Shown: positions 32,420-43,319 of the stretch, piece after piece | Numbering within the stretch: position 1 is the stretch's first letter | How the letters are laid out: every line of letters begins with the position of its first letter | Source of the DNA: Polaribacter marinus | GTDB taxonomy: Bacteria > Bacteroidota > Bacteroidia > Flavobacteriales > Flavobacteriaceae | Length of the DNA: 64,000 nucleotides | Reading direction: 5' to 3' | Assembly (NCBI RefSeq): GCF_022662535.1 | Contig: NZ_JAKQYM010000002.1 | Location: 310,001 to 374,000 of the forward strand | Translations under genes and position numbers: made by a program | Notes under the pieces: model-generated | What the model was told of the DNA's origin: nothing | Database searches by the model: none | Seen by the model: the letters and a program-made list of their open reading frames with translations, nothing else

Positions 32420-33697
32420 TTATTTTGCTGGAAGTATCTTACCAACACATTCACCAAAACCAATACGTACTTTATCATTTTTACAATGAGCACGCATAAT
32501 AACGGTATCATTGTCATTAATAAATTTTCTTTCCGTTCCGTCTTTTAGTTTTATAGGGTTTTGTCCACGCCAAGTTAATTCTAACATAGAACCATAACTA
32601 TCTTTTGTTGGTCCAGAAATGGTTCCAGAACCCATCATATCTCCAGCTTCAACAGGGCAACCATTTACAGTATGATGTGCTAGTTGCTGCGCCATTGTCC
32701 AATACATATATTTAAAATTAGAATTGGCAACTACAGTTTCTTCTCCATTTTCTGGTTGAATACCTACTTGAAGATGAATATCATAACTACCTTTTCCTTC
32801 TTGTTTTAAATAAGGTAAAGGTTCGTGTACTTGTTTTGGGTTGTCTACTCTAAAAGGTTCTAAGGCATCTAAAGTTACAATCCAAGGAGAAATCGTAGAA
32901 GCAAAGTTTTTTCCTAAAAACGGACCTAAAGGCACATATTCCCATGCTTGAATATCTCTTGCAGACCAATCATTAAATTGTACTAGCCCAAAAATATATT
33001 CTTCTGTTTCTTCAATAGGAATTCTATCACCTAAAACATTAGCATCTGTTGTAATAAAAGCCATTTCTAATTCAAAATCTAATAATTTTGTTGGTCCAAA
33101 ATTAGGAGTAGTTTCTCCTTCATTCGGTTTTGTTTGTCCGTAAGGTCTTCTAATTGGAGTTCCAGAAGGAATTATAGAAGAACTTCTACCGTGGTAACCT
33201 ATAGGAACTTGTAACCAGTTTGGGAACAATGCGTTTTTCGGATCTCTAAATAAAGAACCTACATTAGTTGCGTGTTCTTTACTTGCATAAAAATCGGTAT
33301 AATCTCCTACAGCAACAGGCAGTAACATTTCTACTTCGTCCATTCTAAAGATGATTTTTTCTTTATGAACGGCATTATCACGTAAACTTCCGTTAGAAAC
33401 ATCAAATACTTCTGCAATTCTGTTACGAACTAATCGCCATGTTTTTCTTCCGTCAGCAATAAAATCATTTAAATTATCTTGTAAAAAGATATCCTCTGTA
33501 AGAGGAATTCCATCAAAGTATCCTAATTGATGAAAAGCACCTAAATCTATAGCAAAATCACCAATTCTACTACCAATTGTTATAATATCATCTCTAGTGA
33601 TAAAAACGCCAAATGGAATATTTTGTATTGGGAAATCTGAATTTTCTGCTACTTTTAACCAAGATTTTCTATTAGGATTATTTGCTGTTATGATCAT
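32420..33697 (-). CDS. fahA: Fumarylacetoacetase
   Basis: 425 residues, close to the usual 420. It holds an N-terminal SH3-like domain (1-115) and the C-terminal FAH hydrolase domain with IPIGYHGRSSSIIPSGTPIRRP, LDFELEMAFITTDANVLGD (metal-binding Glu pair) and LVQFNDWSARDIQAWEYVPLGPFLGKN; MGSGTISGPTKDSYGSMLEL follows. It splits fumarylacetoacetate into fumarate and acetoacetate, the last step of tyrosine degradation. A minus-strand -7 box TAGGTTTG lies at 33728-33721, 24 bases before the ATG. No other tyrosine-degradation gene is adjacent. Confidence 0.96.
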   Translation of the reverse strand: MIITANNPNRKSWLKVAENSDFPIQNIPFGVFITRDDIITIGSRIGDFAIDLGAFHQLGYFDGIPLTEDIFLQDNLNDFIADGRKTWRLVRNRIAEVFDVSNGSLRDNAVHKEKIIFRMDEVEMLLPVAVGDYTDFYASKEHATNVGSLFRDPKNALFPNWLQVPIGYHGRSSSIIPSGTPIRRPYGQTKPNEGETTPNFGPTKLLDFELEMAFITTDANVLGDRIPIEETEEYIFGLVQFNDWSARDIQAWEYVPLGPFLGKNFASTISPWIVTLDALEPFRVDNPKQVHEPLPYLKQEGKGSYDIHLQVGIQPENGEETVVANSNFKYMYWTMAQQLAHHTVNGCPVEAGDMMGSGTISGPTKDSYGSMLELTWRGQNPIKLKDGTERKFINDNDTVIMRAHCKNDKVRIGFGECVGKILPAK

Positions 33698-33864
33698 TAT
33701 ATTGAGATTTTATTTTTCTTCAAACCTACATAATTTTTTCTCATTTTAAAATAATTTAATAATGAAAAGTTTAAATTTAACAGTACTTTATTTATAAAAG
33801 CATAATTATAATCATTAATAATAAAATATTGTAAAAAGTAGTTTTTTACGAATTTGATTTTGTC

Positions 33865-33872
33865 TATTTTTG
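33865..33872 (+). promoter_or_regulatory. -7 box of the glyA promoter
   Basis: TATTTTTG matches TAnnTTTG and ends 23 bases before the glyA ATG. The -33 region is T-rich without an exact TTG. Confidence 0.45.
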
Positions 33873-33895
33873 AAACTTAAATAAATTCAATAACA

Positions 33896-35170
33896 ATGCA
33901 ACTAGATAATCAAATTTTTGACCTGATTCAGGAAGAAAAAGAAAGACAATTAAACGGTTTAGAATTAATTGCTTCAGAAAACTTTGTAAGCGACCAAGTT
34001 ATGAGAGCTCAAGGTTCTGTTTTAACAAATAAATATGCTGAAGGATATCCAGGAAAAAGATATTATGGAGGTTGTGAAATTGTTGATATTGTAGAACAGA
34101 TTGCTATTGATAGAGCGAAAGAATTATTTGGTGCAGAATATGTAAATGTACAGCCACATTCTGGTTCTCAGGCAAATACAGCTGTTTTTGCCGCTTGTTT
34201 AAAACCTGGAGATACTATTTTAGGTTTTGATTTATCTCATGGAGGTCATTTAACTCATGGTTCTCCTGTAAATTTCTCTGGAAAATTATACAATCCTGTT
34301 TTTTATGGTGTAAATAAAGAAACGGGTAGAATAGATTATAATCATTTAGAAGAACAAGCAAACACACACAAACCTAAGTTAATTATTGCAGGAGCTTCTG
34401 CATATTCTAGAGACATTGATTTCAAGAAATTTAGAGAAATTGCTGATACTGTTGGAGCTATTTTAATGGCAGATATTTCACATCCTGCAGGTTTAATTGC
34501 AAAAGGAATTTTAAACGATCCTTTACCTCATTGTCATATTGTTACTACTACAACTCATAAAACTTTACGAGGACCAAGAGGAGGAATGATTATGATTGGT
34601 AAAGATTTTGAGAATCCTTTTGGAGAAACTTTAAAAAGTGGAAAACCTAAAAAAATGTCAACTTTAATTAATTCGGCAGTTTTTCCTGGTAATCAAGGAG
34701 GGCCTTTAGAACATGTGATTGCAGCTAAAGCGATTGCTTTTGGAGAAGCTTTAACAGATGAGTTTTTAGAGTATCAAATACAAGTAAAAGAAAATGCCGC
34801 AGCAATGGCAAAAGAATTTGTAGCTAGAGGATATCATATTATTTCTGGAGGAACAGACAATCATTGTATGTTAATTGATTTACGTAATAAAGATATTTCT
34901 GGTAAAGATGCAGAAATTGCTTTAGGAAAAGCAGATATTACCGTCAATAAAAACATGGTTCCTTTTGATGATAAATCTCCTTTTGTAACTTCAGGAATTC
35001 GTGTGGGTACTGCCGCTGTTACAACTCGAGGTTTAAAAGAAGAAGACATGATAACAATAGTTGATTTTATTGATAAAGCTATAATGAATGCTTCTGATGA
35101 AACAGCTTTAGAAAGTATTGCTGATAGTGTTTCTGAAATGATGAGTTCTCACAGATTATTTGTAATGTAA
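33896..35170 (+). CDS. glyA: Serine hydroxymethyltransferase
   Basis: 424 residues, standard length. It makes glycine and 5,10-methylene-THF from serine and THF in the cytoplasm. Signatures: [20 protein letters not shown] near 22, [18 protein letters not shown] near 47-64, [10 protein letters not shown], and the PLP-Lys box [16 protein letters not shown] (Lys near 225). The C-terminal [16 protein letters not shown] is also typical. It is followed 12 bases on by the DUF2059 gene, so the two are probably co-transcribed. The consensus -7 box lies 23 bases upstream. Confidence 0.98.
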   Translation: MQLDNQIFDLIQEEKERQLNGLELIASENFVSDQVMRAQGSVLTNKYAEGYPGKRYYGGCEIVDIVEQIAIDRAKELFGAEYVNVQPHSGSQANTAVFAACLKPGDTILGFDLSHGGHLTHGSPVNFSGKLYNPVFYGVNKETGRIDYNHLEEQANTHKPKLIIAGASAYSRDIDFKKFREIADTVGAILMADISHPAGLIAKGILNDPLPHCHIVTTTTHKTLRGPRGGMIMIGKDFENPFGETLKSGKPKKMSTLINSAVFPGNQGGPLEHVIAAKAIAFGEALTDEFLEYQIQVKENAAAMAKEFVARGYHIISGGTDNHCMLIDLRNKDISGKDAEIALGKADITVNKNMVPFDDKSPFVTSGIRVGTAAVTTRGLKEEDMITIVDFIDKAIMNASDETALESIADSVSEMMSSHRLFVM

Positions 35171-35182
35171 TAAATATATAAA

Positions 35183-35587
35183 ATGAAAAAAATAGTAATA
35201 ATACTTGTTTTCTTAGCTTTTTCTGTTTCTAACGCTAATGCACAAGACAAAACAGCATACCAAAAAGATGCATATACATTAGTAGAGATAATTTCAAAGC
35301 CTGCTTTTAAATCAGTTGTTGATCAATTTGCTGGATATGTTAAAAAAGATAATCTTGAAAAGTTTAAAAGCGAAGTTGAAGGTACTTTTCCTGACTTATA
35401 TACTTCTTTAACTGAATTATATATAGAAGAGTATACACATAATGAAATAAAAGAATTGCTGAAGTTTTATAAAACGGATTTAGGTAAAAAAGTTGCTGGA
35501 AATTCTACAAAACTAGCAATAAAAGGCCAAGCAATTGGTGCAGATTGGGGAGCAAAACTTCAGGGAATTATGGTTAAATATCAATAA
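35183..35587 (+). CDS. Exported DUF2059 protein
   Basis: 134 residues. Signal peptide MKKIVIILVFLAFSVSNANAQ. The rest is helical and fits DUF2059 (LYTSLTELYIEEYTHNEIKELLKFYKTDLGKKV; then the GxAIGxxWG-like QAIGADWGAKLQ). The family is widespread in bacterial periplasms and has no assigned function. It shares a transcript with glyA, separated by 12 bases, and is followed by a terminator. The link to serine/glycine metabolism is positional only. Confidence 0.85.
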   Translation: MKKIVIILVFLAFSVSNANAQDKTAYQKDAYTLVEIISKPAFKSVVDQFAGYVKKDNLEKFKSEVEGTFPDLYTSLTELYIEEYTHNEIKELLKFYKTDLGKKVAGNSTKLAIKGQAIGADWGAKLQGIMVKYQ

Positions 35588-35631
35588 TTGATTTTTTATC
35601 CGTTTTTAAATAAATTTTACTATAATAAATA

Positions 35632-35663
35632 AAAAACATCAAGTTAAGTCTTGATGTTTTTTT
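35632..35663 (+). terminator. Intrinsic terminator after the DUF2059 gene
   Basis: AAACATCAAG (35634-35643) pairs with CTTGATGTTT (35650-35659) and is followed by T. Confidence 0.88.
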
Positions 35664-35691
35664 ATATCTTTAAATTTGAAATACATTTTTT

Positions 35692-36942
35692 ATGGACGCT
35701 TATTTTATTGCTACAATATTAATTTTATTATCTGCTCTCTTCGGCTATATCAATGTTCGATTTTTAAAAATGCCAAATACAATAGGGTTAATGATTATCA
35801 CTATTATATTTACAATCAGTATTCTATTGTTAAGTTATATTGATCCTACTTTATTAGATTTAGAAAAATCAATCATATCTAAAATTAACTTTAGAACACT
35901 TTTATTAGATGAAATGTTAAGTTTTCTTTTGTTTGCAGGAGCTTTACATACAAACTTCGAGCAATTAAAAATTCAGCGTTGGCCTGTTTTAATGTTTTCT
36001 ACTTTAGGAGTTGTAACTTCTACGTTTTTAGTAGGTGGTGCTATGTTTTTGATTCTTCAGTTATTAAATTTAGAGATAGGTTTTATTTATTGTTTGTTAT
36101 TTGGAGCTTTAATTTCACCTACAGATCCTATTGCTGTTTTAGGTATTTTAAAAAAAGCAAAAGTTCCTAAAAAATTAGAAACCAAAATTGTTGGAGAATC
36201 TTTGTTTAATGATGGAGTAGGAGTTGTTGTTTTTTTAACTATTTATCAGATTGCTAAATCGGGGATTGCTAATACAGAAACTATTGATGTTTTTAAATTA
36301 TTTGGTCAAGAAGTTATTGGAGGTATTGGTTTAGGTTTAGTTTTAGGTTGGCTAACTTATAGACTATTAAAATCTATAGACGATTATGATATTGAGGTTA
36401 TTATTACACTTGCTACTGTAATGGGCGGAACTTTACTTGCACATCAATTTCATTTGTCGGCACCTTTAGCAATGGTTACTGCAGGCTTGGTAGTAGGTAA
36501 TGATACTGTTAGGGATAGTGCGATGTCTAAAAGAACAGAACATTATGTAGATAAATTTTGGGAATTAATAGATATTCTTTTAAATGCTGTTTTATTTGTT
36601 TTAATAGGTATGGAAATGTTAGTTTTAGTATTAGAAAGTAAATTTATTATTGCTGGTTTAATTGCTATACCTGTGGTATTAATTTGCAGATATATTTCTC
36701 TTCTATTACCTATAAATTTCTTTAAAAAGAAATTAGACTTTGTGCCTAACACTAATTTAATTATGACCTGGGGAGGATTAAGAGGTGGTATTTCTATAGC
36801 CTTAGCTTTAGGATTATCTGTAGATATGCATAGAGATTTATTTTTAGTAATAACTTATATAGTTGTTGTATTTTCTATAATAGCACAAGGATTAACGGTT
36901 GGAAAATTAGTAAATAAATTAAAAGAAAAGATTGGTAATTAA
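35692..36942 (+). CDS. Na+/H+ antiporter, CPA1/NhaP type
   Basis: 416 residues with about 12 membrane helices. Family motifs: FALLPPI-like [18 protein letters not shown] (about 77-94), the ion-binding ND-type stretch [18 protein letters not shown] (about 140-157), then [14 protein letters not shown] (about 167-180), and [15 protein letters not shown] (about 364-378). It exchanges protons for Na+ (or K+/Li+) across the inner membrane for pH and salt balance, a useful trait in marine Bacteroidota. A -7 box TAAATTTG lies at 35671-35678, 14 bases before the ATG. It ends tail-to-tail over rmuC by four bases. Confidence 0.92.
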   Translation: MDAYFIATILILLSALFGYINVRFLKMPNTIGLMIITIIFTISILLLSYIDPTLLDLEKSIISKINFRTLLLDEMLSFLLFAGALHTNFEQLKIQRWPVLMFSTLGVVTSTFLVGGAMFLILQLLNLEIGFIYCLLFGALISPTDPIAVLGILKKAKVPKKLETKIVGESLFNDGVGVVVFLTIYQIAKSGIANTETIDVFKLFGQEVIGGIGLGLVLGWLTYRLLKSIDDYDIEVIITLATVMGGTLLAHQFHLSAPLAMVTAGLVVGNDTVRDSAMSKRTEHYVDKFWELIDILLNAVLFVLIGMEMLVLVLESKFIIAGLIAIPVVLICRYISLLLPINFFKKKLDFVPNTNLIMTWGGLRGGISIALALGLSVDMHRDLFLVITYIVVVFSIIAQGLTVGKLVNKLKEKIGN

Positions 36943-38285
36943 TCGTCTCCTTGGGCTCTTTCAATAATGTTTTCTGGGAGTGTCTTTTTTGCTTTAGCTC
37001 CCATTTTCTTAAGTTTTTCTACGCTTGTAATTAAGTTCCCTTTTCCTTCAAAAAGTTTGTTCATTGCAGAGTTATAATCGGTTTTAGAGGCATCTATTTT
37101 TTTTCCTACACCAATTAAATCTTTTAACAAACCATCAAATTTATCATACAATGCACCAGCTTGTCTTGCAATTTCAATTGCATTTTTTTGCTGCTTTTCA
37201 TTATTCCACATTGTATCTATGGTACGTAAAGTAGCCAAAAGAGTAGAAGGTGTAACAATTACAATGTTTTTCTCAAAGGCTTTATTATAGAGTGAATTAT
37301 CAGTATTAATTGCAATTGCAAAAGCAGGCTCTATTGGAATAAAAAGTAATACAAAATCAGGTGACTCAATTTTGTAAATATCTTCGTATTTCTTTTCAGA
37401 TAATTGATCAACGTGACGTTTTAACGAAGCAATATGGTTTTTTAAAAAAGTATCTTTTAATACTTCATCTTCTTCATTGACAAATTGCTCATAAGCTACT
37501 AAAGAAACTTTGGAGTCAACAATCATTTTTTTGTTATCTGGTAAATGTATTACAACATCTGGTAAGACTCTTTTGCCTTCTTCATTATTAAAGCTTTGCT
37601 GCACAAAATACTCTCTATCTTTCTCTAAACCAGACTTTTCTAATACTCGCTCTAAAACCAATTCCCCCCAATTCCCTTGCATTTTATTATCACCTTTTAA
37701 AGCTTTGGTTAGGTTGATAGTTTCTTTACTCATTTGCTGATTTAATTCTTTTAAACCTAAAATTTGCTGACGTAAAGCGGCATGATAATCAATACTTTCT
37801 TTGTGGGTTTTATCAACTTTATCTTCAAAAACTTTTATTTTTTCTTGAAGTGGATTCAAAATTATTTGTAAATTTTCTTTGTTCTGATTCGTAAATTTTG
37901 TCGATTTTTCATCCAATATTTTATTCGCTAAATTTTCAAATTCTTTATTAAATTTATCATGTAGTTTTTCAACTTCAGCTTTATTTTCAGTTAATTTCTC
38001 TTCTGTGTTTTTAAATTCTGTTTCTAAGCGTGTTTTATCTGAAATTAAACCCTCTTTTTCTTTTTGAAAAAATTTCAGTTCATTTTGCAATTCAGAATTT
38101 TTATTTTCTAAATTTTTTATAGTTTCATTAAGTGAAGAATTCTGCAATTCTAAAGTAGTTTGTACTTTTTCTGAATTTGTTTTTTCTTTTTCAAATTTTA
38201 GTTTTGTAAGTAACTTACCTATAAATAAGCCAATTAGCGCAAAAAGAATAGCAATTAGTAAGTAAATAATCAAATCGTTCATCAT
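36939..38285 (-). CDS. rmuC: DNA recombination protein RmuC
   Basis: 448 residues. An N-terminal membrane helix (about 4-24, [22 protein letters not shown]) is followed by a long coiled coil (about 30-160, rich in E/K/N) and the RmuC domain (about 165-430: [41 protein letters not shown], and [16 protein letters not shown]). The domain has a PD-(D/E)XK-like core ([13 protein letters not shown]). RmuC limits recombination at inverted repeats; the enzymatic activity is predicted. The gene converges on the antiporter gene and is transcribed alone. Confidence 0.95.
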   Translation of the reverse strand: MMNDLIIYLLIAILFALIGLFIGKLLTKLKFEKEKTNSEKVQTTLELQNSSLNETIKNLENKNSELQNELKFFQKEKEGLISDKTRLETEFKNTEEKLTENKAEVEKLHDKFNKEFENLANKILDEKSTKFTNQNKENLQIILNPLQEKIKVFEDKVDKTHKESIDYHAALRQQILGLKELNQQMSKETINLTKALKGDNKMQGNWGELVLERVLEKSGLEKDREYFVQQSFNNEEGKRVLPDVVIHLPDNKKMIVDSKVSLVAYEQFVNEEDEVLKDTFLKNHIASLKRHVDQLSEKKYEDIYKIESPDFVLLFIPIEPAFAIAINTDNSLYNKAFEKNIVIVTPSTLLATLRTIDTMWNNEKQQKNAIEIARQAGALYDKFDGLLKDLIGVGKKIDASKTDYNSAMNKLFEGKGNLITSVEKLKKMGAKAKKTLPENIIERAQGDD

Positions 38286-38326
38286 ATCAAATTAAGTCCT
38301 TAAATTTATCACTTTTAAAACAGACA

Positions 38327-38866
38327 ATGAAAGGATTTTCAAGATTTATATTATTTACAATTTTAGGATGGAAATTAGAGAATGATTTCCCTAAAGATAT
38401 TAAAAAATATGTAGTTATAGCTGCACCACATACCAGTTGGATTGATTTTCCAATTGCAATTTTATCTAGAATGGCATCGGGTGTTATGATTAATTTTATT
38501 GGTAAAAATGCACTTTTTAAAGGTCTTTTTGGTTTTTTCTTTAGAGTTTTAGGAGGAACTCCTGTAGATAGAACTCAAAGTAATAATTTGGTAGATGCAA
38601 TTGTTGATATATTTAATTCTAAAGAAGAATTTAGATTGGGCTTGTCTCCAGAAGGAACAAGAAAAAAAGTAGATGCTTGGAAAACAGGTTTCTATTATAT
38701 TGCTAAAGGTGCTAATGTACCTATTGTAATGGCTACATTAGATTTTAAGCATAAAAAAGTAAAAATTTCTGAACCTTATTATACTACAAATGATAAAGAA
38801 AAAGATTTTAATTATTTCTATGCATTCTATAAAAATGTACAGGGTAAAAACCCAGAATTATTTTAA
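38327..38866 (+). CDS. 1-acyl-glycerol-3-phosphate acyltransferase-like protein
   Basis: 179 residues, on the short side. The PlsC motifs are present: I, APHTSWIDFPIAI (HxxxxD, about 36-41); II/III, GGTPVDRTQSNN (about 82-93) and LGLSPEGTRKKVDAWKTGFY (EGTR, about 112-115). It would transfer an acyl chain to lysophosphatidate or a related lysolipid at the inner membrane. The compact size, lacking an extra membrane segment, is seen in a flavobacterial subgroup often listed only as acyltransferase. Transcribed alone, divergent from rmuC. Confidence 0.87.
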   Translation: MKGFSRFILFTILGWKLENDFPKDIKKYVVIAAPHTSWIDFPIAILSRMASGVMINFIGKNALFKGLFGFFFRVLGGTPVDRTQSNNLVDAIVDIFNSKEEFRLGLSPEGTRKKVDAWKTGFYYIAKGANVPIVMATLDFKHKKVKISEPYYTTNDKEKDFNYFYAFYKNVQGKNPELF

Positions 38867-38993
38867 TTTTTTTTACTTAAAGTTTTTATTTTAAACTAAA
38901 AATAGTTAGCTTAGCATAAGCATTATTTTTTTTAATAAAGATTAGGGGCTTTATTGTCAATTATTTTGCTTCAATAGCGAAAGCTATAGAATT

Positions 38994-39029
38994 ATAAGTC
39001 TTCAGTTTACTGAAGACTTTTTTTTATTT
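38994..39029 (+). terminator. Intrinsic terminator before the pepT 3' end
   Basis: AGTCTTCAG and CTGAAGACT enclose TTTA and are followed by a long T run on the plus strand. It overlaps the last bases of the convergent pepT gene. The T run indicates it serves the acyltransferase transcript. Confidence 0.75.
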
Positions 39030-40265
39030 AAACTTTGTTGTAATTTTTGAGGCAATACCTATTATAACTTCTGTAGCTTTAATCATTGACTCTACGGGAA
39101 CATATTCAAAACGCCCATGGAAGTTATGTCCGCCAGCAAAAATATTTGGACATGGCAAACCTTTGTAAGATAATTGAGATCCATCTGTTCCTCCGCGAAT
39201 TGGTTTTATTAATGGCGTAATACCAATATCATTCATTACTTCCTCAACAATATCTACAATATGCATTACAGGAACTACTTTTTCCTTCATATTAAAATAT
39301 TGATTTTTAATTTCTACTTTAACTAATTCTTGCCCTAAACGCTCATTAAAATCATAAGCTATTTTTTGCATTAGATATTTTCTTTTTTCAAAGAGATCTA
39401 AATCATGATCTCTGATAATATATTCTAAAACTGTTTGTTCTACATTCCCTTTTATATCATGCAAATGAAAGAAACCTTCGTATCCACTTGTTTTTTCAGG
39501 AACTTCTTTAGCAGGAAGGGAAGCAATAAACTCGTTAGCGATTAACATAGAATTTATCATTTTACCTTTTGCATAACCAGGATGTACAATTTTTCCCGTT
39601 ATAGTAATTTTTGCTCCTGCCGCATTAAAATTTTCGTATTCTAATTCTCCTATCTGACTTCCATCCATTGTGTAAGCCCATTTTGCTCCAAATTTTTCAA
39701 CATCAAATAAATGTGCTCCTTTACCAACTTCTTCATCGGGTGTAAAACAAATTCTAATTTTTCCGTGTTTAATTTCTGGATGCTGAATGAGATATTCCAT
39801 TGCTGTAACTATTTCTGTTACACCTGCTTTATCATCGGCTCCTAAAAGCGTTGTTCCGTCTGTAGTAATTAGCGTTTGACCTTTGTATTGCAATAAATCT
39901 TCAAAATAATCTGGAGATAAAACAATCTTTTTTTCTTCATTTAAAATGATGTCATTACCTTGATAATTCTCTATAATTTGTGGTTTAACATCTTTTCCTG
40001 TAAAATCAGGACTAGTATCGATATGTGCAACAAAACCTATTGTAGGCACTTCATAATCTAAATTACTAGGTAATGTGGCCATGAGGTAACAACTCTCATC
40101 TAAATCTACTTCTTGCATCCCAATTTCTTTCAGCTCTTTTTCTAGGATTTTAGCTAACTCCCATTGTTTTTCTGTACTAGGAAAGGCAGGGTTATTAGGA
40201 TCTGATTCAGTATCGATTGTTACGTATTTTAAAAATCTGTTGGTGATATGTTTTTTATCAATCAT
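39024..40265 (-). CDS. pepT: Peptidase T (M20B tripeptidase)
   Basis: 413 residues, standard length. Zn-binding and catalytic motifs of M20[11 protein letters not shown] (about 79-88), [15 protein letters not shown] (about 137-151), [16 protein letters not shown] (about 174-189), and [29 protein letters not shown] (about 358-386). It removes the N-terminal residue from tripeptides in the cytoplasm. Its start is two bases after the stop of the next upstream gene on the minus strand, so it is the last gene of a four-gene operon (thioredoxin-like, Ycf48-like, lipoprotein, pepT). Confidence 0.95.
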   Translation of the reverse strand: MIDKKHITNRFLKYVTIDTESDPNNPAFPSTEKQWELAKILEKELKEIGMQEVDLDESCYLMATLPSNLDYEVPTIGFVAHIDTSPDFTGKDVKPQIIENYQGNDIILNEEKKIVLSPDYFEDLLQYKGQTLITTDGTTLLGADDKAGVTEIVTAMEYLIQHPEIKHGKIRICFTPDEEVGKGAHLFDVEKFGAKWAYTMDGSQIGELEYENFNAAGAKITITGKIVHPGYAKGKMINSMLIANEFIASLPAKEVPEKTSGYEGFFHLHDIKGNVEQTVLEYIIRDHDLDLFEKRKYLMQKIAYDFNERLGQELVKVEIKNQYFNMKEKVVPVMHIVDIVEEVMNDIGITPLIKPIRGGTDGSQLSYKGLPCPNIFAGGHNFHGRFEYVPVESMIKATEVIIGIASKITTKFK

Positions 40266-40267
40266 TT

Positions 40268-40825
40268 TTATTGATGTATTTTAATTTTTTCTAATAAAGT
40301 TATTGCTTCACACATTCTTTTGTTTACTAAAGAATCTCCGTAAACTTCTGCTTTTACTAGTATAAAATTTTGTTCGTTAACTTTTATAAAAGCCTGACAT
40401 ACTTGATAATCGAACTTTCCTTTTTTGCCTTTTGAGATTGTGTAAAAAGCAGAATTATCAAGTAAAGAAGTTTCTTTAGATTTCGTTTGCACTAATTGTT
40501 TAGACAAACTTTCTTGTTCTAATTTTAGTTTAAACAGATCATCAAAATTAATGTTTTTATTGATAAAAGTAACATCTAAAAGCAAAGTTTCTGTTAATTG
40601 TTTTGTTGTATCTGCTGTATAAATTGACGACTGTACATCATCATAAAACAAATTTGTTTTCCAATTTTTAGGAATCTCTACAGAAAATAAATTTTTTACA
40701 TCTTTAACTTCTTCTAAGTTGGTTATTGTAATGGATTCACAATTAAAATGTTGACTTATTTCTGATTGTTTGTGGCAGGAGAAAAATAGGATAGAAGTGA
40801 TGATAATATAAAAATGAAATTTCAT
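40268..40825 (-). CDS. Lipoprotein of unknown function
   Basis: 185 residues from the ATG at 40825 ([20 protein letters not shown]), which gives a clean lipoprotein signal with the Cys at 17. An upstream ATG at 40843 would overlap the preceding gene and is not used. The body contains [20 protein letters not shown] and [20 protein letters not shown], a pattern like the PsbP/TTHA-type small proteins that begin with a PxxWK signature. I cannot assign a function. It lies between the Ycf48-like gene and pepT, with tight spacing. Confidence 0.65.
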   Translation of the reverse strand: MKFHFYIIITSILFFSCHKQSEISQHFNCESITITNLEEVKDVKNLFSVEIPKNWKTNLFYDDVQSSIYTADTTKQLTETLLLDVTFINKNINFDDLFKLKLEQESLSKQLVQTKSKETSLLDNSAFYTISKGKKGKFDYQVCQAFIKVNEQNFILVKAEVYGDSLVNKRMCEAITLLEKIKIHQ

Positions 40826-40829
40826 AATA

Positions 40830-41873
40830 TTATTGTAAATCAAGTTTTCCTATTTTATTGTTTCCAGATAACCATGCGGTATTTTTATCAACAAAATCAA
40901 TAGTATAATACGATTCTTTAGAGACGTCTTTCCAAGAGTTTCCACCATCTTTAGAAAATGAAATTCCTGTTTTACCAACAGCAAAAACTTCTTTTCCATT
41001 TGTATTAGGCACATATTGTACACAGCTTTTATAATTAGGATTTTCTCCATTAGCAACTAAGGTCCAGGTTTTTCCGCCATCATTTGTAATGGCTTTATTT
41101 GCTTTGTTCTCTAGAGGTTTAGAGTAATCTCCTCCAATAATAATTCCATTATTTTTATCATAAAAATCGATAGAATAAATTCCTTGGGGTCCATTTCCTT
41201 GAATCATTGGTGTATTAAAAATTTGCCAAGTTTTTCCAAAATCATCAGACTTTAAAATTCGTGCTTTTTTTCCTCCAGAAGCAATCCAAACGGTACTTCC
41301 AATAGTTTTAATATTGGTGTTACTTGCAGCAAAAAAGGCTTCACCTTCTTCAAAAACTGGTAATTTATCGCAAGGTATTTTGTTCCAAGTACTTCCTCCA
41401 TCAGAAGTAATTATTATTGAAGCACAAATATCAGTAGGATCTCCAACGGCAATTCCGTGTTTTCCATCTGTAAAGAATTTCATAGAGTCGTAAAAGATTT
41501 TTTCGTGTTCTTCTGTATAAACTAATTGAGTATTATTTTTTGATATTTTATATAACAATGCTGGATTTCCTATAGAAATAGCAAAAAAATCATCACCATT
41601 TTTAGTAAAACTTCTAAAATGAGGTTTTATAGAGTCCTTATAAAAAAGATATTCTGTAGTCCAAGATTTTCCGTTATCATCTGTATAACCAACATCTCCT
41701 CTTGAACCTGCATAATAAACAGTTTTCGCATCAACAGCTACAATAGATCTAATACTGGTACTGTCTATTTTAAATTTTTGAATATCAATAGTTTTAATGT
41801 TTCTTGGAATGTATTCTTTTGTGCAAGAGTTCATTAAAAGAAAAACAAAAATTAATAGGGTTATTTTTTTCAT
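40830..41873 (-). CDS. Ycf48/BNR-repeat lipoprotein
   Basis: 347 residues from the ATG at 41873 (MKKITLLIFVFLLMNSCTKE), giving a lipoprotein signal; the ATG at 41885 is directly after the upstream stop and lacks this fit. The body is a beta-propeller of sialidase-like (BNR) repeats: YTDDNGKSWTTEYLF, ITSDGGSTWNKIP, KSDDFGKTWQIF, ITNDGGKTWTLVA and FSKDGGNSWKDVS, each with the D-x-G-x-T/S-W core. It resembles Ycf48, the photosystem assembly factor, but that role does not apply here. In flavobacteria such proteins are annotated oxidoreductase or exo-alpha-sialidase without evidence; binding or scaffolding is the safer reading. Confidence 0.72.
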   Translation of the reverse strand: MKKITLLIFVFLLMNSCTKEYIPRNIKTIDIQKFKIDSTSIRSIVAVDAKTVYYAGSRGDVGYTDDNGKSWTTEYLFYKDSIKPHFRSFTKNGDDFFAISIGNPALLYKISKNNTQLVYTEEHEKIFYDSMKFFTDGKHGIAVGDPTDICASIIITSDGGSTWNKIPCDKLPVFEEGEAFFAASNTNIKTIGSTVWIASGGKKARILKSDDFGKTWQIFNTPMIQGNGPQGIYSIDFYDKNNGIIIGGDYSKPLENKANKAITNDGGKTWTLVANGENPNYKSCVQYVPNTNGKEVFAVGKTGISFSKDGGNSWKDVSKESYYTIDFVDKNTAWLSGNNKIGKLDLQ

Positions 41874-41885
41874 AAGGTGTCTCAT

Positions 41886-43265
41886 TTACTTTTCTAAATT
41901 GTTTATAAAATCAATACATTGTTCTAAAGAAATTCTTTTAGCAATAATTTTATTAGTAGTATCAAGTAAAAAAATGGTTGGATTAGTACTGTTTTTTTTG
42001 ATGTGTAGAGATTTAAATATTTTTAATTTATCTTCTTCTTTTAAAATAGATAATGGAAATTTTTGCGGGTATTTAGCAAGAAAATCATCTCTTTTTTGAA
42101 TATTAAAACCTTTAGAAATACTTAATAATTCTACATTATTAGGAATTTCTTTTTTTAATTCTTTTAAATTATTCTGATTAAAAGGAGGAGTCCAAAAATA
42201 TAAAATTTTATAATCAGATTTTAAACTGTAAAGGTTATAGGTTTTGTTTTTACCGTTAATTAAAGAAAAATCAACAACCTTTTCGCCAATAAGGCTGTTT
42301 TTTATTTCATTGTAACTTACTAATATTTTATTTAACTGATTTGCTTCAATCCAAGTTGCTTTTCCGCTAACATAATATTCTTTAACTATGTGCGCATAAA
42401 TATTTTCTGAAATCATTAATTTACTTTTAGCATATTTATTTAAAAAAGTAGTTACTAAAAATTTATACATTTCAGGATTTTTTTCTGATAATCCTATTAT
42501 AAAATCTATAGATTTTGTGATGCTGTTTATATCTTGAGGTGTTAATTTATCAACATAAAACATCACTTTATTATAAAAAAAAGGAGTTCTAATTAACCAT
42601 TCATCATCAAAATTTAAGTTATTAAAGTAATTTTTTTTATAATAATTAAATTGTTCTTTTTGGCTATTTAAAGAACTAGGAACCTTAATGTCTTTATTCG
42701 CTTTTAAAAATTTTAGAGCTAAACTGTTTTTGTTTTTCTTTAAAAGTGACTCAAAATGTTTTTCATATTTTAAATCTAATTTCTTTAATTCTTTAGATAT
42801 AAATTCGTCATTTACACCTTTTTGCTGTTGTGTGAAAATTTTATTTTTTTCGATAGTTAAATTAGAAATAAACAAAGTATAGTCATTTAGAAGTTTATTT
42901 GTTTTTGAATTTTTAAATGAAATACTTTTTTCTATTTGATTTCTATCTAAAGAAATATTTAAATCTTTTCCATCGTACAAAAAGTTAACATGATCATTTT
43001 TAGGAGGAAAAACTAACATAAGTAATCCTTTTTTTAATTTATTAGATTTAAATGTACCAACTCCGTTTTTATCTAGCAGAATATTATTGCTGCCTGTAAT
43101 TTCATTTTTTAAAAGATATTGTTTGTCTCCTAAATAATAAGCAATCATAACTTTATCCTCATTAATATTTTTAATATTTAAGTTGATTGTATTTTGTGAA
43201 AAAAGAGTAGTTTTAGAAGTTAATATTAAAAGGAATGTAAAAATTACTATTGTTATTCTTTTCAT
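41886..43265 (-). CDS. Exported thioredoxin-fold protein lacking the CxxC
   Basis: 459 residues from the ATG at 43265 (MKRITIVIFTFLLILTSKTT); an upstream ATG at 43304 would add 13 residues before a normal signal peptide and is rejected. The N-terminal 300 residues are helical/beta and resemble the DUF4369-type part that precedes TlpA domains in Bacteroidota. The last 130 form a thioredoxin-like fold (GEKVVDFSLINGKNKTYNLY; KILYFWTPPFNQNNLKEL; PTIFLLDTTNKIIAKRI). The active site reads W-T-P-P-F-N where WCxxC is expected, so no disulphide chemistry is possible. The protein is likely a binding domain. First gene of the operon that ends with pepT. Confidence 0.72.
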   Translation of the reverse strand: MKRITIVIFTFLLILTSKTTLFSQNTINLNIKNINEDKVMIAYYLGDKQYLLKNEITGSNNILLDKNGVGTFKSNKLKKGLLMLVFPPKNDHVNFLYDGKDLNISLDRNQIEKSISFKNSKTNKLLNDYTLFISNLTIEKNKIFTQQQKGVNDEFISKELKKLDLKYEKHFESLLKKNKNSLALKFLKANKDIKVPSSLNSQKEQFNYYKKNYFNNLNFDDEWLIRTPFFYNKVMFYVDKLTPQDINSITKSIDFIIGLSEKNPEMYKFLVTTFLNKYAKSKLMISENIYAHIVKEYYVSGKATWIEANQLNKILVSYNEIKNSLIGEKVVDFSLINGKNKTYNLYSLKSDYKILYFWTPPFNQNNLKELKKEIPNNVELLSISKGFNIQKRDDFLAKYPQKFPLSILKEEDKLKIFKSLHIKKNSTNPTIFLLDTTNKIIAKRISLEQCIDFINNLEK

Positions 43266-43319
43266 TATTGATACATTTATAGGATATAGGACTAAAATAA
43301 ACAAATCATTTTTAAATTA

